From Micromonospora inaquosa (GTDB lineage Bacteria > Actinomycetota > Actinomycetes > Mycobacteriales > Micromonosporaceae): a stretch of DNA of 64,000 nucleotides. The translations under genes were made by a program, and so were the position numbers. Shown in pieces: positions 36,330-46,799 of the stretch. The DNA lies in assembly GCF_003857055.1 (NCBI RefSeq), contig NZ_QGSZ01000175.1, forward strand, positions 23,268 to 87,267, written 5' to 3'. Numbering within the stretch: position 1 is the first letter of the stretch; the number at the start of each line of letters is the position of its first letter. The notes below the pieces were generated by a model, which ran no database searches, was not told the DNA's origin, and saw only the letters and a list, made by a program, of their open reading frames with translations.

Positions 36330-37190
36330 TCAGGCGGCCCGGCGTTCGTCAGCCCGACCGGTGTGCGCCGCCGGGGCAGCCTGACCGGCCCGCGCCGCCG
36401 GGGCGGCGTACCGGTCGGCGGCCTGCGCCGGATAGGAATCGGGGCGTACCACCCGCAGTGGCCGATCCACCTCGTCGGCCCCGAACCGCCACCGGGACGG
36501 TGCCGGCTGCCGCTGCGGTGCCGGCCCACCGGGGCGCAGGCCGGGCCGGGACAGCAACACGGTGATCAGGTAGCCGACCACCAGGAAGCCGTGGCTGATC
36601 AGCCGTTCCCCGCCCACCGATCCGGTCGCCAGGTCGTTGACCGACAGCAGCAGCAACGTGCCGACGAACGCGCTGAGCATCGGCAACAACCCGGCTGGTG
36701 GGCTGCGGCGCATCGCCACGAACAGGAAACCCGCGCCCACGGCAACGTTCCACGCCGCCGACTCGTGCCACAGGTGCTGGCCGGTGGGGTGCAGGTGGTC
36801 GGCGGTCGCGCCCCGGCCCACCTGGGCCAGGCCGAGCACCAGCTGCACCGCGCCGAGCAACCCGAGCGCCGACCGCAGGACGGCGACGAGCGGGCCACGT
36901 CCGAACGCCGCCCGTAGGCCGGCGACCGACCGACCTCGGCCGGTCAGACGCCGCCACCACGGCTTCTGTGCCGGCGCCGTCGCGGTGGCGGCCAGAATCG
37001 CCGCCGTCCGGTCCGGCACCTCAACGACCAATCGGGTACGCACCCGACGGGTCACCGCGGCCGCCGCCGTGAACCAGGCCCGGCACTCGGCACACCCGTC
37101 GAGGTGCCCCTGCACCGCCGTCAGTTCGGCGGCGGTCTCCTCCCCGTCCAGTTGCGCGGACAGGACCTCCCGCCACTGCTCACACCCCAT
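36330..37190 (-). CDS. Membrane protein with N-terminal zf-HC2 (anti-sigma-like) domain
   Basis: The 286-residue protein begins with a putative zinc finger of the anti-sigma type (H-x3-C-x2-C in GHLDGCAECRAW, with an upstream Cys3). Four membrane helices follow, at about residues 100-225, and then a Pro/Ala/Arg-rich cytoplasmic tail. zf-HC2 membrane proteins often hold ECF sigma factors, but no sigma gene is adjacent, so anti-sigma function is unproven. It is convergent with the CGNR gene (9 bp between stops) and divergent from the Trm11-like methyltransferase. Confidence 0.8.
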   Translation of the reverse strand: MGCEQWREVLSAQLDGEETAAELTAVQGHLDGCAECRAWFTAAAAVTRRVRTRLVVEVPDRTAAILAATATAPAQKPWWRRLTGRGRSVAGLRAAFGRGPLVAVLRSALGLLGAVQLVLGLAQVGRGATADHLHPTGQHLWHESAAWNVAVGAGFLFVAMRRSPPAGLLPMLSAFVGTLLLLSVNDLATGSVGGERLISHGFLVVGYLITVLLSRPGLRPGGPAPQRQPAPSRWRFGADEVDRPLRVVRPDSYPAQAADRYAAPAARAGQAAPAAHTGRADERRAA

Positions 37191-37262
37191 GTACCGGTAG
37201 TCGCTCCGGGGACCGCTCCGGTTCCCGGCGACCGTGACTGGTTGTGGAATACTCGCCGGATC

Positions 37263-38303
37263 ATGACGCGTTACGGCCTGCTGATCCTGCCCGCCACCAA
37301 CCGGGTGTACGCCCGCTCAGCCGTCGACCTCACCCGGGCCGAGCTGGAGATCTTCGGCCGCTCGGCGCTGGACGGTCGAATCGGCGAGTTGGACACCGAG
37401 GTCGTCGGCGGGGCGTCGTACATCACGTTCACCGGTGACGGGCTGACCGAGCGTGACCTGGCCGCCCTCGGCAACCTCTCCGCCGGGTACGCGTTGTTCG
37501 AGATCGTCGGTGAGCTGTTGCGGCCCATCGAGTGGAGCCGTCTGGACCGCTACGACGACGACCTGCTCACCATCCAGAAGTACCCGGGGAAGACCAACGA
37601 GCAGTTCACCAAGTTGCTGCTCAACGTCACACTGCTCGCCTCGGACTGGGCCACCGAGCTGACCAGCCGCCGGTTTCGGGTGCTCGACCCGCTCTGCGGT
37701 CGGGGCACCACCCTCAACCAGGCGCTGATGTACGGCTTCGACGCCGCCGGGATCGAGCGCGACCAGAAGGACGTCGAGGCGTACCGGGCGTTCATCACCA
37801 CCTGGCTGAAGCAGAAGCGGGTCAAGCACCGGGTGCTGGAGTCGGGGCCGGTGCGGCGGGAGCGCAAGGTGGTCGGCCGGCGGGTGCGGATCGAGGTGGC
37901 GCCGACCCGCGAGGAGCACAAGGCCGGCCAGACCCAACTGCTGGATGTGGTCAACGCCGACACCGCCCGGTCGGCGGAGTTCTTCCGCCCGGAGACCGTG
38001 GACCTGGTCGTCGCCGACGCGCCGTACGGCGTGCAGCACGGCAGTCGTACCGCTGGGCAGGGGTTGACCCGCGACCCGCTGGCGCTGCTCGCGGACGCCG
38101 CTCCGGTCTGGGCCCGGTTGTTGCGCCCCGGCGGGGCGTTGGGGATTTCCTGGAACACGCACGTCGCCAGCCGGGACGACGCGGCGGCGGCGTTGGCCGA
38201 CGCCGGACTGACCGTGGTCGACGAGGAGCCCTACCGCGCGCTGCGGCACCGGGTGGACCAGTCGATCATGCGTGACGTGCTGGTGGCCCGTAAGCCGGCC
38301 TGA
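37263..38303 (+). CDS. TRM11-family SAM-dependent methyltransferase
   Basis: The 346-residue protein has an N-terminal region of about 110 residues with some resemblance to THUMP-type RNA-binding modules. A Rossmann methyltransferase domain follows, with DPLCGRGTTLNQAL (Asp142) as motif I and VVADAPYGVQH (Asp252) in place of the N/D-P-P-Y motif. This D-x-P-Y signature is typical of N2-guanosine tRNA methyltransferases of the Trm11/TrmN group. RNA modification is the likely role, but the target base cannot be named. ATG 37263 lacks a strong ribosome site. The gene is monocistronic. Confidence 0.85.
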   Translation: MTRYGLLILPATNRVYARSAVDLTRAELEIFGRSALDGRIGELDTEVVGGASYITFTGDGLTERDLAALGNLSAGYALFEIVGELLRPIEWSRLDRYDDDLLTIQKYPGKTNEQFTKLLLNVTLLASDWATELTSRRFRVLDPLCGRGTTLNQALMYGFDAAGIERDQKDVEAYRAFITTWLKQKRVKHRVLESGPVRRERKVVGRRVRIEVAPTREEHKAGQTQLLDVVNADTARSAEFFRPETVDLVVADAPYGVQHGSRTAGQGLTRDPLALLADAAPVWARLLRPGGALGISWNTHVASRDDAAAALADAGLTVVDEEPYRALRHRVDQSIMRDVLVARKPA

Positions 38304-38513
38304 CCGGCACCGCACCTCTCCTCCCGGCCTCACCCATCGGGTCCGTGCCGCATTTCACCTGCTCAGTGCGCGGGTGTGAAAACCACGTCAAGAAAAGGTG
38401 CGCCGCCGTCATGGCCGCGTTATGACCTCTGCCGTCCGGCGGGTGGTGGGGCTTTGATTGCCCGGCGCGACCGGAAGGCGGTCGCGACGAACCTTTCCGG
38501 CTGAGGAGTCAGC

Positions 38514-38597
38514 GTGTCTGACGTGGTGTTCGTGGTCCTGACGGTGGTGCTGTTCGCGGCGCTCGCCCTGGTGGTCCGGGCGGTGGAGAAGCTGTGA
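38514..38597 (+). CDS. 27-residue membrane peptide at the head of the kdp operon
   Basis: A very short frame starting at GTG 38514, preceded by GAGGAG, encodes one hydrophobic helix followed by a basic/acidic end ([18 protein letters not shown], then RAVEKL). Its TGA overlaps the kdpF GTG by four bases (GTGA), exactly like the other kdp junctions, which argues strongly that it is translated. It is distinct from KdpF, which follows. I do not know a function; a second KdpF-like stabilising peptide is possible. Confidence 0.7.
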   Translation: MSDVVFVVLTVVLFAALALVVRAVEKL

Positions 38598-38683
38598 ACG
38601 CGGTCAACGCCGTCGGTCTGGTGCTCGCGGTCGTCCTGGGCGCGTTCCTGGTGTTCGCCCTGCTGTTTCCGGAGCGCTTCTGA
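38594..38683 (+). CDS. kdpF: Potassium-transporting ATPase subunit KdpF
   Basis: The 29-residue single-helix peptide ends with the KdpF signature [12 protein letters not shown]. KdpF stabilises the KdpFABC complex in the membrane. GTG 38594 overlaps the upstream peptide's stop and its TGA overlaps the kdpA ATG (TGATG), so the whole kdp operon is translationally coupled. Confidence 0.92.
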   Translation: MNAVNAVGLVLAVVLGAFLVFALLFPERF

Positions 38684-40338
38684 TGACCGTGACAACAGCG
38701 GGCGTCATCTTCGTGCTGACGCTGGTGGCGGCCCTGGTCGCCGTCTACAAGCCGTTCGGCGACTACATGTTCCGGGCGGTCTCCGGCGCGAAGCAGTCGC
38801 GGGTCGAGCGGGGCATCTACCGACTGGTCGGGGTCAACCCGGCCGCCGAGCAGGCCTGGGGCGTGTACGCCCGCAGCGTGCTGGCGTTCTCCGCGGTCTC
38901 GATCCTGTTCCTGTACCTGTTCCAGCGGGTGCAGAACCACCTGTGGCTGTCGCTCGGGTTCGACCCGGTGGTGCCGCACGGTGCGTGGAACACTGCCGTG
39001 TCGTTCGTGACCAACACGAACTGGCAGTCGTACTCGGGTGAGTCGACGATGGGCCACCTGGTGCAGATGGCCGGCCTGGCCGTGCAGAACTTCGTGTCGG
39101 CGGCGGTCGGCATCGCGGTGGCGGTCGCGCTGGTGCGCGGCTTCGCCCGCAGCCGCACCGGGCAGCTCGGCAACTTCTGGGTCGACCTGACCCGGGTCAC
39201 GCTGCGGATCCTGCTGCCCATCGCGGTGCTGGGCGCCATCGCTCTGATGATCGGCGGCGCGGTGCAGAACCTGTCCGCCGGCACCGACGTGAGCACGCTG
39301 ACCGGCGGCACCCAGACCATCACCGGTGGTCCGGTCGCCAGCCAGGAAGTGATCAAGGAGCTGGGCACCAACGGTGGCGGCTTCTACAACGTCAACAGCG
39401 CCCACCCGTTCGAGAACCCCACCACCTGGACGAACTGGCTGGAGATCTTCCTGATCTTCCTGATCCCGTTCAGCCTGCCCCGGGTCTTCGGCCGGATGGT
39501 CGGGCAGAACCGGCAGGGCTACGCCATCGCCGCGGTGATGGGCATCCTCGCGTTCCTCAGCGTCGCCATCACCAACATCTTCGAGTTGGCCGGCCACGGC
39601 ACGGTGCCGCAGGCGATCGGTGCGGCGATGGAGGGCAAGGAGGTGCGGTTCGACGTGTCGAACTCGGCCACCTTCGCCGCAGCCACCACGCTCACCTCGA
39701 CCGGCGCGGTGAACTCGTTCCACGACTCGTTCACCTCCCTCGGCGGCATGATGACCATGGTCAACATGATGCTCGGCGAGGTCGCGCCGGGCGGCACCGG
39801 CTCGGGCCTCTACGGCCTGCTCATCCTCGCGGTCATCACGGTCTTCGTGGCCGGGTTGATGGTGGGGCGCACCCCCGAGTACCTGGGCAAGAAGATCGGG
39901 TCCCGCGAGATCAAGTTCGCCTCGCTCTACTTCCTGATCACACCGATCCTGGTGCTGGTCGGTACGGCGGCGGCGTTCGCCACCGGCAACAACTCCACGG
40001 CGCTCAACGTCGGCCCGCACGGCCTCTCCGAGGTGCTGTACGCGTTCACCTCGGCCAGCAACAACAACGGCTCCGCCTTCGGCGGCATCACCGTCAACAC
40101 CACCTGGTGGGACACCGCGCTCGGGTCGTGCATGCTGCTGGGTCGATTCCTGCCGCTCATCTTCGTGCTCGCGTTGGCCGGTTCGCTGGCCCGCCAGGCA
40201 CCCACCCCTGCGTCCGAGGGCACGCTGCCGACCCACCGTCCGCTCTTCATCGGCATGGTCGTCGGCGTCACAGCGGTCCTCGTCGCGCTGACCTTCCTGC
40301 CCGCGCTCGCGCTCGGCCCGCTGGCAGAGGGGCTCTGA
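38683..40338 (+). CDS. kdpA: Potassium-transporting ATPase subunit KdpA
   Basis: KdpA is the K+-selective channel-like subunit of the high-affinity Kdp pump. The 551-residue protein has about ten helices and the four filter loops, including [12 protein letters not shown] and [20 protein letters not shown]. The ATG overlaps the kdpF stop. The kdpB ATG is five bases downstream. Length and motifs are normal for the family. Confidence 0.97.
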   Translation: MTVTTAGVIFVLTLVAALVAVYKPFGDYMFRAVSGAKQSRVERGIYRLVGVNPAAEQAWGVYARSVLAFSAVSILFLYLFQRVQNHLWLSLGFDPVVPHGAWNTAVSFVTNTNWQSYSGESTMGHLVQMAGLAVQNFVSAAVGIAVAVALVRGFARSRTGQLGNFWVDLTRVTLRILLPIAVLGAIALMIGGAVQNLSAGTDVSTLTGGTQTITGGPVASQEVIKELGTNGGGFYNVNSAHPFENPTTWTNWLEIFLIFLIPFSLPRVFGRMVGQNRQGYAIAAVMGILAFLSVAITNIFELAGHGTVPQAIGAAMEGKEVRFDVSNSATFAAATTLTSTGAVNSFHDSFTSLGGMMTMVNMMLGEVAPGGTGSGLYGLLILAVITVFVAGLMVGRTPEYLGKKIGSREIKFASLYFLITPILVLVGTAAAFATGNNSTALNVGPHGLSEVLYAFTSASNNNGSAFGGITVNTTWWDTALGSCMLLGRFLPLIFVLALAGSLARQAPTPASEGTLPTHRPLFIGMVVGVTAVLVALTFLPALALGPLAEGL

Positions 40339-40343
40339 CCACC

Positions 40344-42542
40344 ATGAGGAACGAGGACATGTCCGTGACATCCGGGCAGCTCGCCACCGCAGCCGACCAG
40401 GGCAACCGGATCGGCGGGGGCCTGCTCGACCCCAAGCAGTTGATCCGGTCCCTGCCGGACGCGGTACGCAAGCTCAACCCCACCACGTTGTGGCGCAACC
40501 CGGTGATGCTGATCGTGGAGGTCGGCGCCGCCTTCACCACCGTCCTGGCGGTGACCGACCCGTCGACGTTCGCCTGGGCGATCACCATCTGGCTCTGGCT
40601 GACAGTGGTCTTCGCCAACCTGGCCGAGGCGGTCGCCGAGGGCCGCGGCAAGGCCCAGGCGGCGACGCTGCGGCAGGCGAAGAAGGACACCATCGCCACC
40701 CGGCTGATCGACTGGAAGCCGGGCGCGCGGGCCAACGCCTACCGCGACGAGGCGGTGCCCGCGCCGGACCTGCGTCAGGGTGACGTCGTGCTGGTCGAGG
40801 CGGGCGGCATCATCCCCGGCGACGGCGACATCGTGCAGGGCATCGCCAGCGTCGACGAGTCGGCCATCACCGGCGAGTCGGCCCCGGTCATCCGGGAGTC
40901 CGGCGGCGACCGCAGCGCGGTCACCGGGGGCACCAAGGTGCTCTCCGACCAGATCATCGTGAAGATCACCCAGAAGCCGGGGGAGAGTTTCATCGACCGG
41001 ATGATCGCCCTGGTCGAGGGGGCCAATCGGCAGAAGACGCCGAACGAGATCGCGCTGAACATCCTGCTCGCCGCGCTCACGATCATCTTCCTGCTGGCCG
41101 TGGTCACCCTCCAGCCGCTGGCCATCTTCGCCAAGGCGTACCAGGCGGCCGCACCGGACAGCGGCGCGATCACCGGCTCCGGTGTCACCGGCGTCGTGCT
41201 GGTCTCCCTGCTGGTCTGCCTGATCCCCACCACCATCGGCGCGTTGCTCTCCGCCATCGGCATCGCCGGCATGGACCGCCTGGTCCAGCGCAACGTGCTG
41301 GCCATGAGCGGCCGGGCCGTCGAGGCGGCCGGCGACGTCAACACCCTGCTGCTGGACAAGACCGGCACCATCACGCTGGGCAACCGGCAGGCCGCCGAGT
41401 TCGTCCCGGTCGAAGGGGTCGACGCCGCGACCGTGGCCGATGCCGCGCAACTGTCCAGCCTGGCCGACGAGACCCCCGAGGGACGCTCGGTGGTCGTGCT
41501 CGCCAAGAACGAGTTCGGGCTGCGTGAGCGCGAGCCCGGCGTGATGCCGCACGCCACCTTCGTACCGTTCACCGCGCAGACCCGGATGAGCGGCGTCGAC
41601 CTCACCCCGGACGCCAGCGTGGACGCCGGCGCGGTGGGCACGGCCCGCCGGGTCCGCAAGGGCGCCGCCGCAGCGGTGATGAAGTGGGTACGGGAGAACG
41701 GCGGCCACCCGACCGAGCAGGTCGGCGAGATCGTGGACGCGATCAGCGGCACCGGGGGCACCCCGCTGGTCGTCGCCGAGCACGTCGACGGCGAGCCGGC
41801 CCGCGCGCTGGGTGTCATCCACCTCAAGGACGTGGTCAAGTCCGGCATGCGGGAGCGGTTCGACGAGATGCGCCGGATGGGCATCCGCACCGTGATGATC
41901 ACCGGCGACAACCCGCGTACCGCGAAGGCGATCGCCGACGAGGCCGGGGTGGACGACTTCCTGGCCGAGGCGACACCGGAGGACAAGCTCGCGCTGATCA
42001 AGCGGGAGCAGGAGGGTGGCCGGCTGGTCGCGATGACAGGTGACGGCACCAACGACGCGCCGGCGCTCGCCCAGGCCGACGTCGGGGTGGCGATGAACAC
42101 CGGCACGTCGGCCGCGAAGGAGGCCGGCAACATGGTCGACCTCGACTCCGACCCGACCAAGCTGATCGAGATCGTGGAGATCGGCAAGCAGTTGCTGATC
42201 ACCCGTGGCGCGCTGACCACGTTCAGCATCGCCAACGACATCGCGAAGTACTTCGCGATCATCCCGGCCATGTTCGCCGGCCTCTATCCGAGCCTGGACG
42301 CGCTGAACATCATGCGGCTGTCCAGCCCGGAGTCGGCGATCCTCTCCGCCGTCATCTTCAACGCCCTGGTGATCATCGCGCTGATCCCGCTCGCCCTGCG
42401 GGGCGTGCGGTACCGGCCGGCCGCCGCGTCGAAGCTGCTCAGCCGCAACCTGCTGGTCTACGGGCTGGGCGGCATCATCGTGCCGTTCATCGGGATCAAG
42501 CTCATCGACCTGCTCATCCAGTTCATCCCGGGGATTTCGTGA
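40344..42542 (+). CDS. kdpB: Potassium-transporting ATPase ATP-binding subunit KdpB
   Basis: This P-type ATPase subunit energises K+ uptake. The 732-residue protein has phosphorylation Asp338 in [16 protein letters not shown], the actuator TGES ([10 protein letters not shown]), and [20 protein letters not shown]. The N terminus is about 30 residues longer than E. coli KdpB; a second ATG at 40359 would shorten it slightly. The stop overlaps the kdpC ATG (TGATG). Confidence 0.97.
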   Translation: MRNEDMSVTSGQLATAADQGNRIGGGLLDPKQLIRSLPDAVRKLNPTTLWRNPVMLIVEVGAAFTTVLAVTDPSTFAWAITIWLWLTVVFANLAEAVAEGRGKAQAATLRQAKKDTIATRLIDWKPGARANAYRDEAVPAPDLRQGDVVLVEAGGIIPGDGDIVQGIASVDESAITGESAPVIRESGGDRSAVTGGTKVLSDQIIVKITQKPGESFIDRMIALVEGANRQKTPNEIALNILLAALTIIFLLAVVTLQPLAIFAKAYQAAAPDSGAITGSGVTGVVLVSLLVCLIPTTIGALLSAIGIAGMDRLVQRNVLAMSGRAVEAAGDVNTLLLDKTGTITLGNRQAAEFVPVEGVDAATVADAAQLSSLADETPEGRSVVVLAKNEFGLREREPGVMPHATFVPFTAQTRMSGVDLTPDASVDAGAVGTARRVRKGAAAAVMKWVRENGGHPTEQVGEIVDAISGTGGTPLVVAEHVDGEPARALGVIHLKDVVKSGMRERFDEMRRMGIRTVMITGDNPRTAKAIADEAGVDDFLAEATPEDKLALIKREQEGGRLVAMTGDGTNDAPALAQADVGVAMNTGTSAAKEAGNMVDLDSDPTKLIEIVEIGKQLLITRGALTTFSIANDIAKYFAIIPAMFAGLYPSLDALNIMRLSSPESAILSAVIFNALVIIALIPLALRGVRYRPAAASKLLSRNLLVYGLGGIIVPFIGIKLIDLLIQFIPGIS

Positions 42543-43423
42543 TGCGCCTACCCACCTGGATCGCCCAACATCTCGCCGCGCTGCGCGCCGTACTCGTCTT
42601 CACAGTGCTGCTCGGCCTGGTCTACCCACTGGCCCTGGTCGCGGTCGGTCAACTGCCCGGCCTCAACCACAAGGCCGACGGCTCGCTGATCGTGTCCGGC
42701 ACGACGACGGTCGGCAGCGCGCTGATCGGTCAGTCCTTCACCGACGCCGACGGCAACCCGGTGGCCCGCTACTTCCAGTCCCGCCCGTCGGCCGCCGGTG
42801 ACGGCTACGACCCGACCTCGACCTCGGCCAGCAACCTGGGCCCGGAGAGCGTGGTCGACACCATCGCCACCGACCCGGAGGAATCCAGCGAGAGCCTGCT
42901 CACCCAGGTCTGCGGGCGCAGCAAGGCCGTCGGCGAGCTCAACGGCGTCGACGGTCGCCGCCCGTACTGCACCGACGACGGGGTGGGCGCCGTGCTGGCG
43001 GTCTTCCGCGCCGACGGTCTGACCGGCCCGGTCACCCGGGTGGTCAGCGTCAACCAGGCCGGCCCGGCGACCCCGTTCGTCACCGAGTACCAGGGGGTGA
43101 CGGTGGAGCTGGCCCAGCCCGGCAAGGACTACGTGGCCGCCGGCGGGGTGGTCACCCCGATCCGGGGCGACGCGCCCGCCGACCCGCCGGTGCCCGCCGA
43201 CGCGGTGACCGCCAGCGCCAGCGGCCTCGACCCGCAGATCAGCCCGGCGTACGCCGGGCTGCAGGTGAACCGGGTCGCGCGGGAGCGCGGCGCGGACCCG
43301 GCGGCGGTCCGCAAGCTGGTCAAGGAGCACACCGACGGCCGTGGGTTGGGCTTCATGGGTGAGCCCGGCGTCAACGTGCTGGAGCTCAACCTCGCCCTCG
43401 ACAAGCAGTTCGCCGCACGCTGA
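42542..43423 (+). CDS. kdpC: Potassium-transporting ATPase subunit KdpC with large insertion
   Basis: KdpC is the single-helix subunit that stabilises the KdpAB complex. The 293-residue protein keeps the N-terminal helix (VLVFTVLLGLVYPLALVAVG), QSRPSAAGDGYDPTSTSASN and the C-terminal TASASGLDPQISPAYAGLQV and GFMGEPGVNVLELNLALD. Between those blocks, at roughly residues 104-222, it carries about 90 residues more than a usual KdpC of around 200. This includes two cysteines in QVCGRSK and RPYCTDD. ATG 42542 overlaps the kdpB stop; GTG 42539 is an alternative. Confidence 0.94.
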   Translation: MRLPTWIAQHLAALRAVLVFTVLLGLVYPLALVAVGQLPGLNHKADGSLIVSGTTTVGSALIGQSFTDADGNPVARYFQSRPSAAGDGYDPTSTSASNLGPESVVDTIATDPEESSESLLTQVCGRSKAVGELNGVDGRRPYCTDDGVGAVLAVFRADGLTGPVTRVVSVNQAGPATPFVTEYQGVTVELAQPGKDYVAAGGVVTPIRGDAPADPPVPADAVTASASGLDPQISPAYAGLQVNRVARERGADPAAVRKLVKEHTDGRGLGFMGEPGVNVLELNLALDKQFAAR

Positions 43424-43496
43424 GCACCCTCGCGGGTGGGGTCGTGCCGATCGGGCGCGGCCCCGCCCGCCGACCTGACCAGGGAGGATGGTCCCC

Positions 43497-46049
43497 GTGC
43501 CACGCGGAGAACTGCGCATCTATCTCGGCGCCGCCCCCGGCGTCGGCAAGACGTACGCCATGTTGGAGGAGGCCCAGCGGCGGGCCGCGCGCGGCACCGA
43601 CGTGGTGATCGGTTTCGTGGAGACCCACGGCCGTGAGCACACCGCCGCGATGCTCGGCGACCTGGAGCAGGTGCCCCGCCGGACCATGACGTACCGGGGC
43701 GTCGAGTTCACCGAGATGGACCTGGATGGGGTGCTGGCCCGCCGCCCACAGATCGCGGTGGTCGACGAGTTGGCCCACACCAACGTGCCCGGTTCCCGGC
43801 ACGACAAGCGCTGGCAGGACGTCCAGGAGCTGCTCGACGCGGGGATCGACGTGCTGTCCACGGTCAACGTGCAGCACCTGGAGTCGGTCAACGACGTCGT
43901 CGCGCAGATCACCGGCACCACCCAGCGGGAAACCGTGCCGGACGAGATCGTCCGCGCGGCCGAGCAGGTCGAGCTGGTCGACATGACCCCGGAGGCGCTG
44001 CGCCGGCGGATGGCGCACGGCAACATCTACCGACCCGACAAGATCGACGCCGCGTTGGGCAACTACTTCCGGGTCGGCAACCTCACCGCCCTCCGCGAGC
44101 TGGCCCTGCTCTGGCTGGCCGACAAGGTCGACGAGCAGCTCGACCGCTACCGCAGCCAGCAGGGAATCGCGGCGACCTGGGAGGCTCGGGAACGGGTAGT
44201 TGTCGCGCTGACCGGTGGCCCGGAGGGCGAGACGCTGATCCGTCGGGCGGCCCGGGTCGCCGCCCGCAGCAAGGGCGCCGACCTGCTCGCCGTGCACGTG
44301 GCCCGCAGCGACGGCCTGGCCGGTGCCGACCCGGCCCAGCTCGCCCGCCAGCGGGTGCTGGTGGAGAGCCTGGGCGGCACGTACCACCAGGTGCTCGGCA
44401 CCGACGTGCCGGCCGCGCTGCTGGACTTCGCCCAGGGCGTGAACGCCACCCAGTTGGTGCTCGGGGCCAGCCGGCGGGGTCGCCTCGCGCAGATCTTCGC
44501 CCGGGGTGTCGGGGTGACCACCACCGCGCTCTCCGGCTCGATCGACGTGCACCTGGTCACCCACAAGCAGGCCGGGAAGGGCCGTCGGGCGGCGGCCGTT
44601 CCGGCGGCGCTGTCCCGCCGCCGCCGGCTGCTCGGCTTCGGCCTCGCGGTGCTGGGCATGCCGCTGCTCACCCTGCTGCTGAAGACCCTGCCCGACCTGA
44701 CGTTGACCAACGACATCCTGCTGTTTCTCGCCGGGGTGGTGGGGGTGGCGCTGGTCGGCGGGGTGTGGCCGGCCCTGGTCGCCGCGCTCGGCGGTTCGCT
44801 GCTGCTCAACTGGTTCTTCACCCCGCCGTTCCGCACGCTGACCATCGCCGAGGCGGACAGCCTGCTCGCCCTGGCCGTCTTCGTCGGGGTGGCGTTGGCG
44901 GTGAGCTGGATCGTCGACGTGGCCGCCCGGCGTACCCGGGAAGCCGCGCGGGCCGCCGCCGACGCGCAGACCCTCGCCGCCGTCGCCGGTGGCGTGCTGC
45001 GCGGCGAACGCCCCCTGCCCGCCCTGCTGGACCAGCTCCGGGAAACCTTCGGGCTGCGCGCGGTGAGCGTGCTGGAACTGGCCGAGGAGGCCAGCGGGCG
45101 CCCGGAGCGGGCCCGCGAGGAACACGCCTGGTGTGTGGTGGCCAGCGTCGGCGAGCGGCCGGCCGGCACACCCGACGGCGGCGAGACGGCCGTGCCGGTC
45201 GACGACCGGATCACCGTCGTGCTCAGCGGCCGACGGTTGGCGGCCGCCGACCGCCGGATCGTCGAGGCGTTCGCCGCCCAGGCCGCCGTCGCGCTGCGCC
45301 AGGAACGGCTCGCCGAGGAGGCCGCCACCGCCCGTCCCCTCGCCGCCGCCGACCGGATGCGCACCGCGCTGCTCGCGGCGGTCAGCCACGACCTGCGTAC
45401 GCCGCTGGCGTCCGCGAAGGCGGCGGTGACCAGCCTGCGCAGCCACGACATCGAGTTCGACGAGTCCGACCGCGAGGAGTTGCTGGAGACCGCCGAGGAG
45501 TCGCTGGACCGGCTCGCCCGCCTGGTCGCCAACCTGCTGGACATGAGCCGACTCCAGGCGGGTGTCCTGGGCATCTCGGCGACCGCGGTCGGCCTGGAGG
45601 ACGCCGTACCCCTGGCCCTGGACGAACTTGGCCCGGTGGCCGCGACCGTCGGCACGGACATCCCGGCCGACCTGCCGGCCGCCACCGCCGACCCGGGCCT
45701 GCTGGAACGGGTGCTGGTCAACATCGTGGCCAACGCGTTGCGGTACAGCCCGCCCGGTCAACCGCCGATGATCACCGCCAGCGCGCACGCCGGCCAGGTC
45801 GAGCTGCGGGTGATCGACCGGGGGCCGGGCATCCCGGAGGACCAGTGGGAGAACGTCTTCCTGCCGTTCCAACGCCTCGGCGACCGGGACAACCAGACCG
45901 GTGTCGGTCTCGGGCTTGCCCTGTCCCGGGGGTTGGCCGAGGCGATGGGTGGCAGCATCACCCCGGAGACCACCCCCGGCGGTGGGCTCACCATGGTGCT
46001 GCGGCTGCCGGCTGCCGCGCAGACCAGCTCGGAGGGGCCGCGGGAATGA
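43497..46049 (+). CDS. kdpD: Osmosensitive K+ channel histidine kinase KdpD
   Basis: KdpD senses low K+ and phosphorylates KdpE. The 850-residue protein has the N-terminal KdpD domain with Walker A GAAPGVGKT (11-19). A USP-like domain follows at about 225-350, then four membrane helices at about 380-480 and a GAF-like stretch. The kinase core has His631 (AAVSHDLRTPLAS), the N box near 741 (NIVANALRYSPPG) and the G boxes. GTG 43497 is chosen because AGGGAGG precedes it by nine bases; ATG 43488 is too close to that site. The stop overlaps the kdpE ATG (ATGA). Confidence 0.95.
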   Translation: MPRGELRIYLGAAPGVGKTYAMLEEAQRRAARGTDVVIGFVETHGREHTAAMLGDLEQVPRRTMTYRGVEFTEMDLDGVLARRPQIAVVDELAHTNVPGSRHDKRWQDVQELLDAGIDVLSTVNVQHLESVNDVVAQITGTTQRETVPDEIVRAAEQVELVDMTPEALRRRMAHGNIYRPDKIDAALGNYFRVGNLTALRELALLWLADKVDEQLDRYRSQQGIAATWEARERVVVALTGGPEGETLIRRAARVAARSKGADLLAVHVARSDGLAGADPAQLARQRVLVESLGGTYHQVLGTDVPAALLDFAQGVNATQLVLGASRRGRLAQIFARGVGVTTTALSGSIDVHLVTHKQAGKGRRAAAVPAALSRRRRLLGFGLAVLGMPLLTLLLKTLPDLTLTNDILLFLAGVVGVALVGGVWPALVAALGGSLLLNWFFTPPFRTLTIAEADSLLALAVFVGVALAVSWIVDVAARRTREAARAAADAQTLAAVAGGVLRGERPLPALLDQLRETFGLRAVSVLELAEEASGRPERAREEHAWCVVASVGERPAGTPDGGETAVPVDDRITVVLSGRRLAAADRRIVEAFAAQAAVALRQERLAEEAATARPLAAADRMRTALLAAVSHDLRTPLASAKAAVTSLRSHDIEFDESDREELLETAEESLDRLARLVANLLDMSRLQAGVLGISATAVGLEDAVPLALDELGPVAATVGTDIPADLPAATADPGLLERVLVNIVANALRYSPPGQPPMITASAHAGQVELRVIDRGPGIPEDQWENVFLPFQRLGDRDNQTGVGLGLALSRGLAEAMGGSITPETTPGGGLTMVLRLPAAAQTSSEGPRE

Positions 46050-46726
46050 CGCGCATCCTGGTCGTCGACGACGAACCGCAGATCCTGCGCGCCCTGCGGA
46101 TCAACCTGCGCGCCCGCCGGTACGACGTGGACGTCGCCGGCACCGGGGCCGCCGCGTTGAAGGCCGCCGCCAGCCACCCGCCGGACCTGGTGGTGCTGGA
46201 CCTCGGCCTGCCCGACATCGACGGGGTGGAGGTGATCCGGGGCCTGCGCGGGTGGACCACCGTGCCGATCATCGTGCTCTCCGGCCGGGCCGGCAGCGAG
46301 GACAAGGTGGCCGCGCTCGACGCCGGCGCGGACGACTACGTCACCAAGCCGTTCGGGGTCGAGGAGTTGCTGGCCCGCATCCGCGCGGTGACCCGTCGCC
46401 TCGGCGCGCCCAGCGAAGCGGTGCCGACGTTGCGGATCGGCCAGCACACCGTTGATCTGACCGATCACAGCGTGCGGCGCGACGACGGCACCGAGGTCAA
46501 GCTGACCCCCATCCAGTGGAGCGTGCTGGAGAAGCTGCTGCGTCACCCCGGCAAGCTGGTCAGCCAACGTCAGCTCCTGCAGGACGTGTGGGGACCGGAA
46601 TACCAGAACGAGACCAACTACCTGCGGCAGTACCTGGCCCAGTTGCGGCGCAAGTTGGAGGACGACCCGGCCCGCCCCCGGCACCTCATCACCGAGCCCG
46701 GAATGGGCTACCGCTACCGGCCCTGA
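46046..46726 (+). CDS. kdpE: Response regulator KdpE
   Basis: This OmpR-family regulator is the partner of KdpD and activates kdpFABC. The 226-residue protein has the receiver acidic pair Asp8/Asp9, phospho-acceptor Asp52 (VVLDLGLPDIDG) and Lys in YVTKPFG. Its C-terminal winged helix has KLTPIQWSVLEKLLRHPGKL and NYLRQYLAQLRRKLEDDP. Its ATG overlaps the kdpD stop by four bases. Confidence 0.97.
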   Translation: MTRILVVDDEPQILRALRINLRARRYDVDVAGTGAAALKAAASHPPDLVVLDLGLPDIDGVEVIRGLRGWTTVPIIVLSGRAGSEDKVAALDAGADDYVTKPFGVEELLARIRAVTRRLGAPSEAVPTLRIGQHTVDLTDHSVRRDDGTEVKLTPIQWSVLEKLLRHPGKLVSQRQLLQDVWGPEYQNETNYLRQYLAQLRRKLEDDPARPRHLITEPGMGYRYRP

Positions 46727-46799
46727 CCGGCATGCCCTCTGCGTCGACCACGGCGAGTAACGTTTCGAACGGACCAAGATCGGCGTACGAGGAGGCACG

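Noticed and set aside
38304..38513. Possible c-di-AMP riboswitch ahead of kdp, as in some Firmicutes
   Set aside because: None of the conserved ydaO or kimA-type blocks are present. Only a weak TTTCAC/GTGAAA pair is seen.
39927..41822. 631-residue frame antisense to kdpA/kdpB
   Set aside because: It lies entirely opposite KdpA/KdpB, with no recognisable domain; composition is shadow-like.
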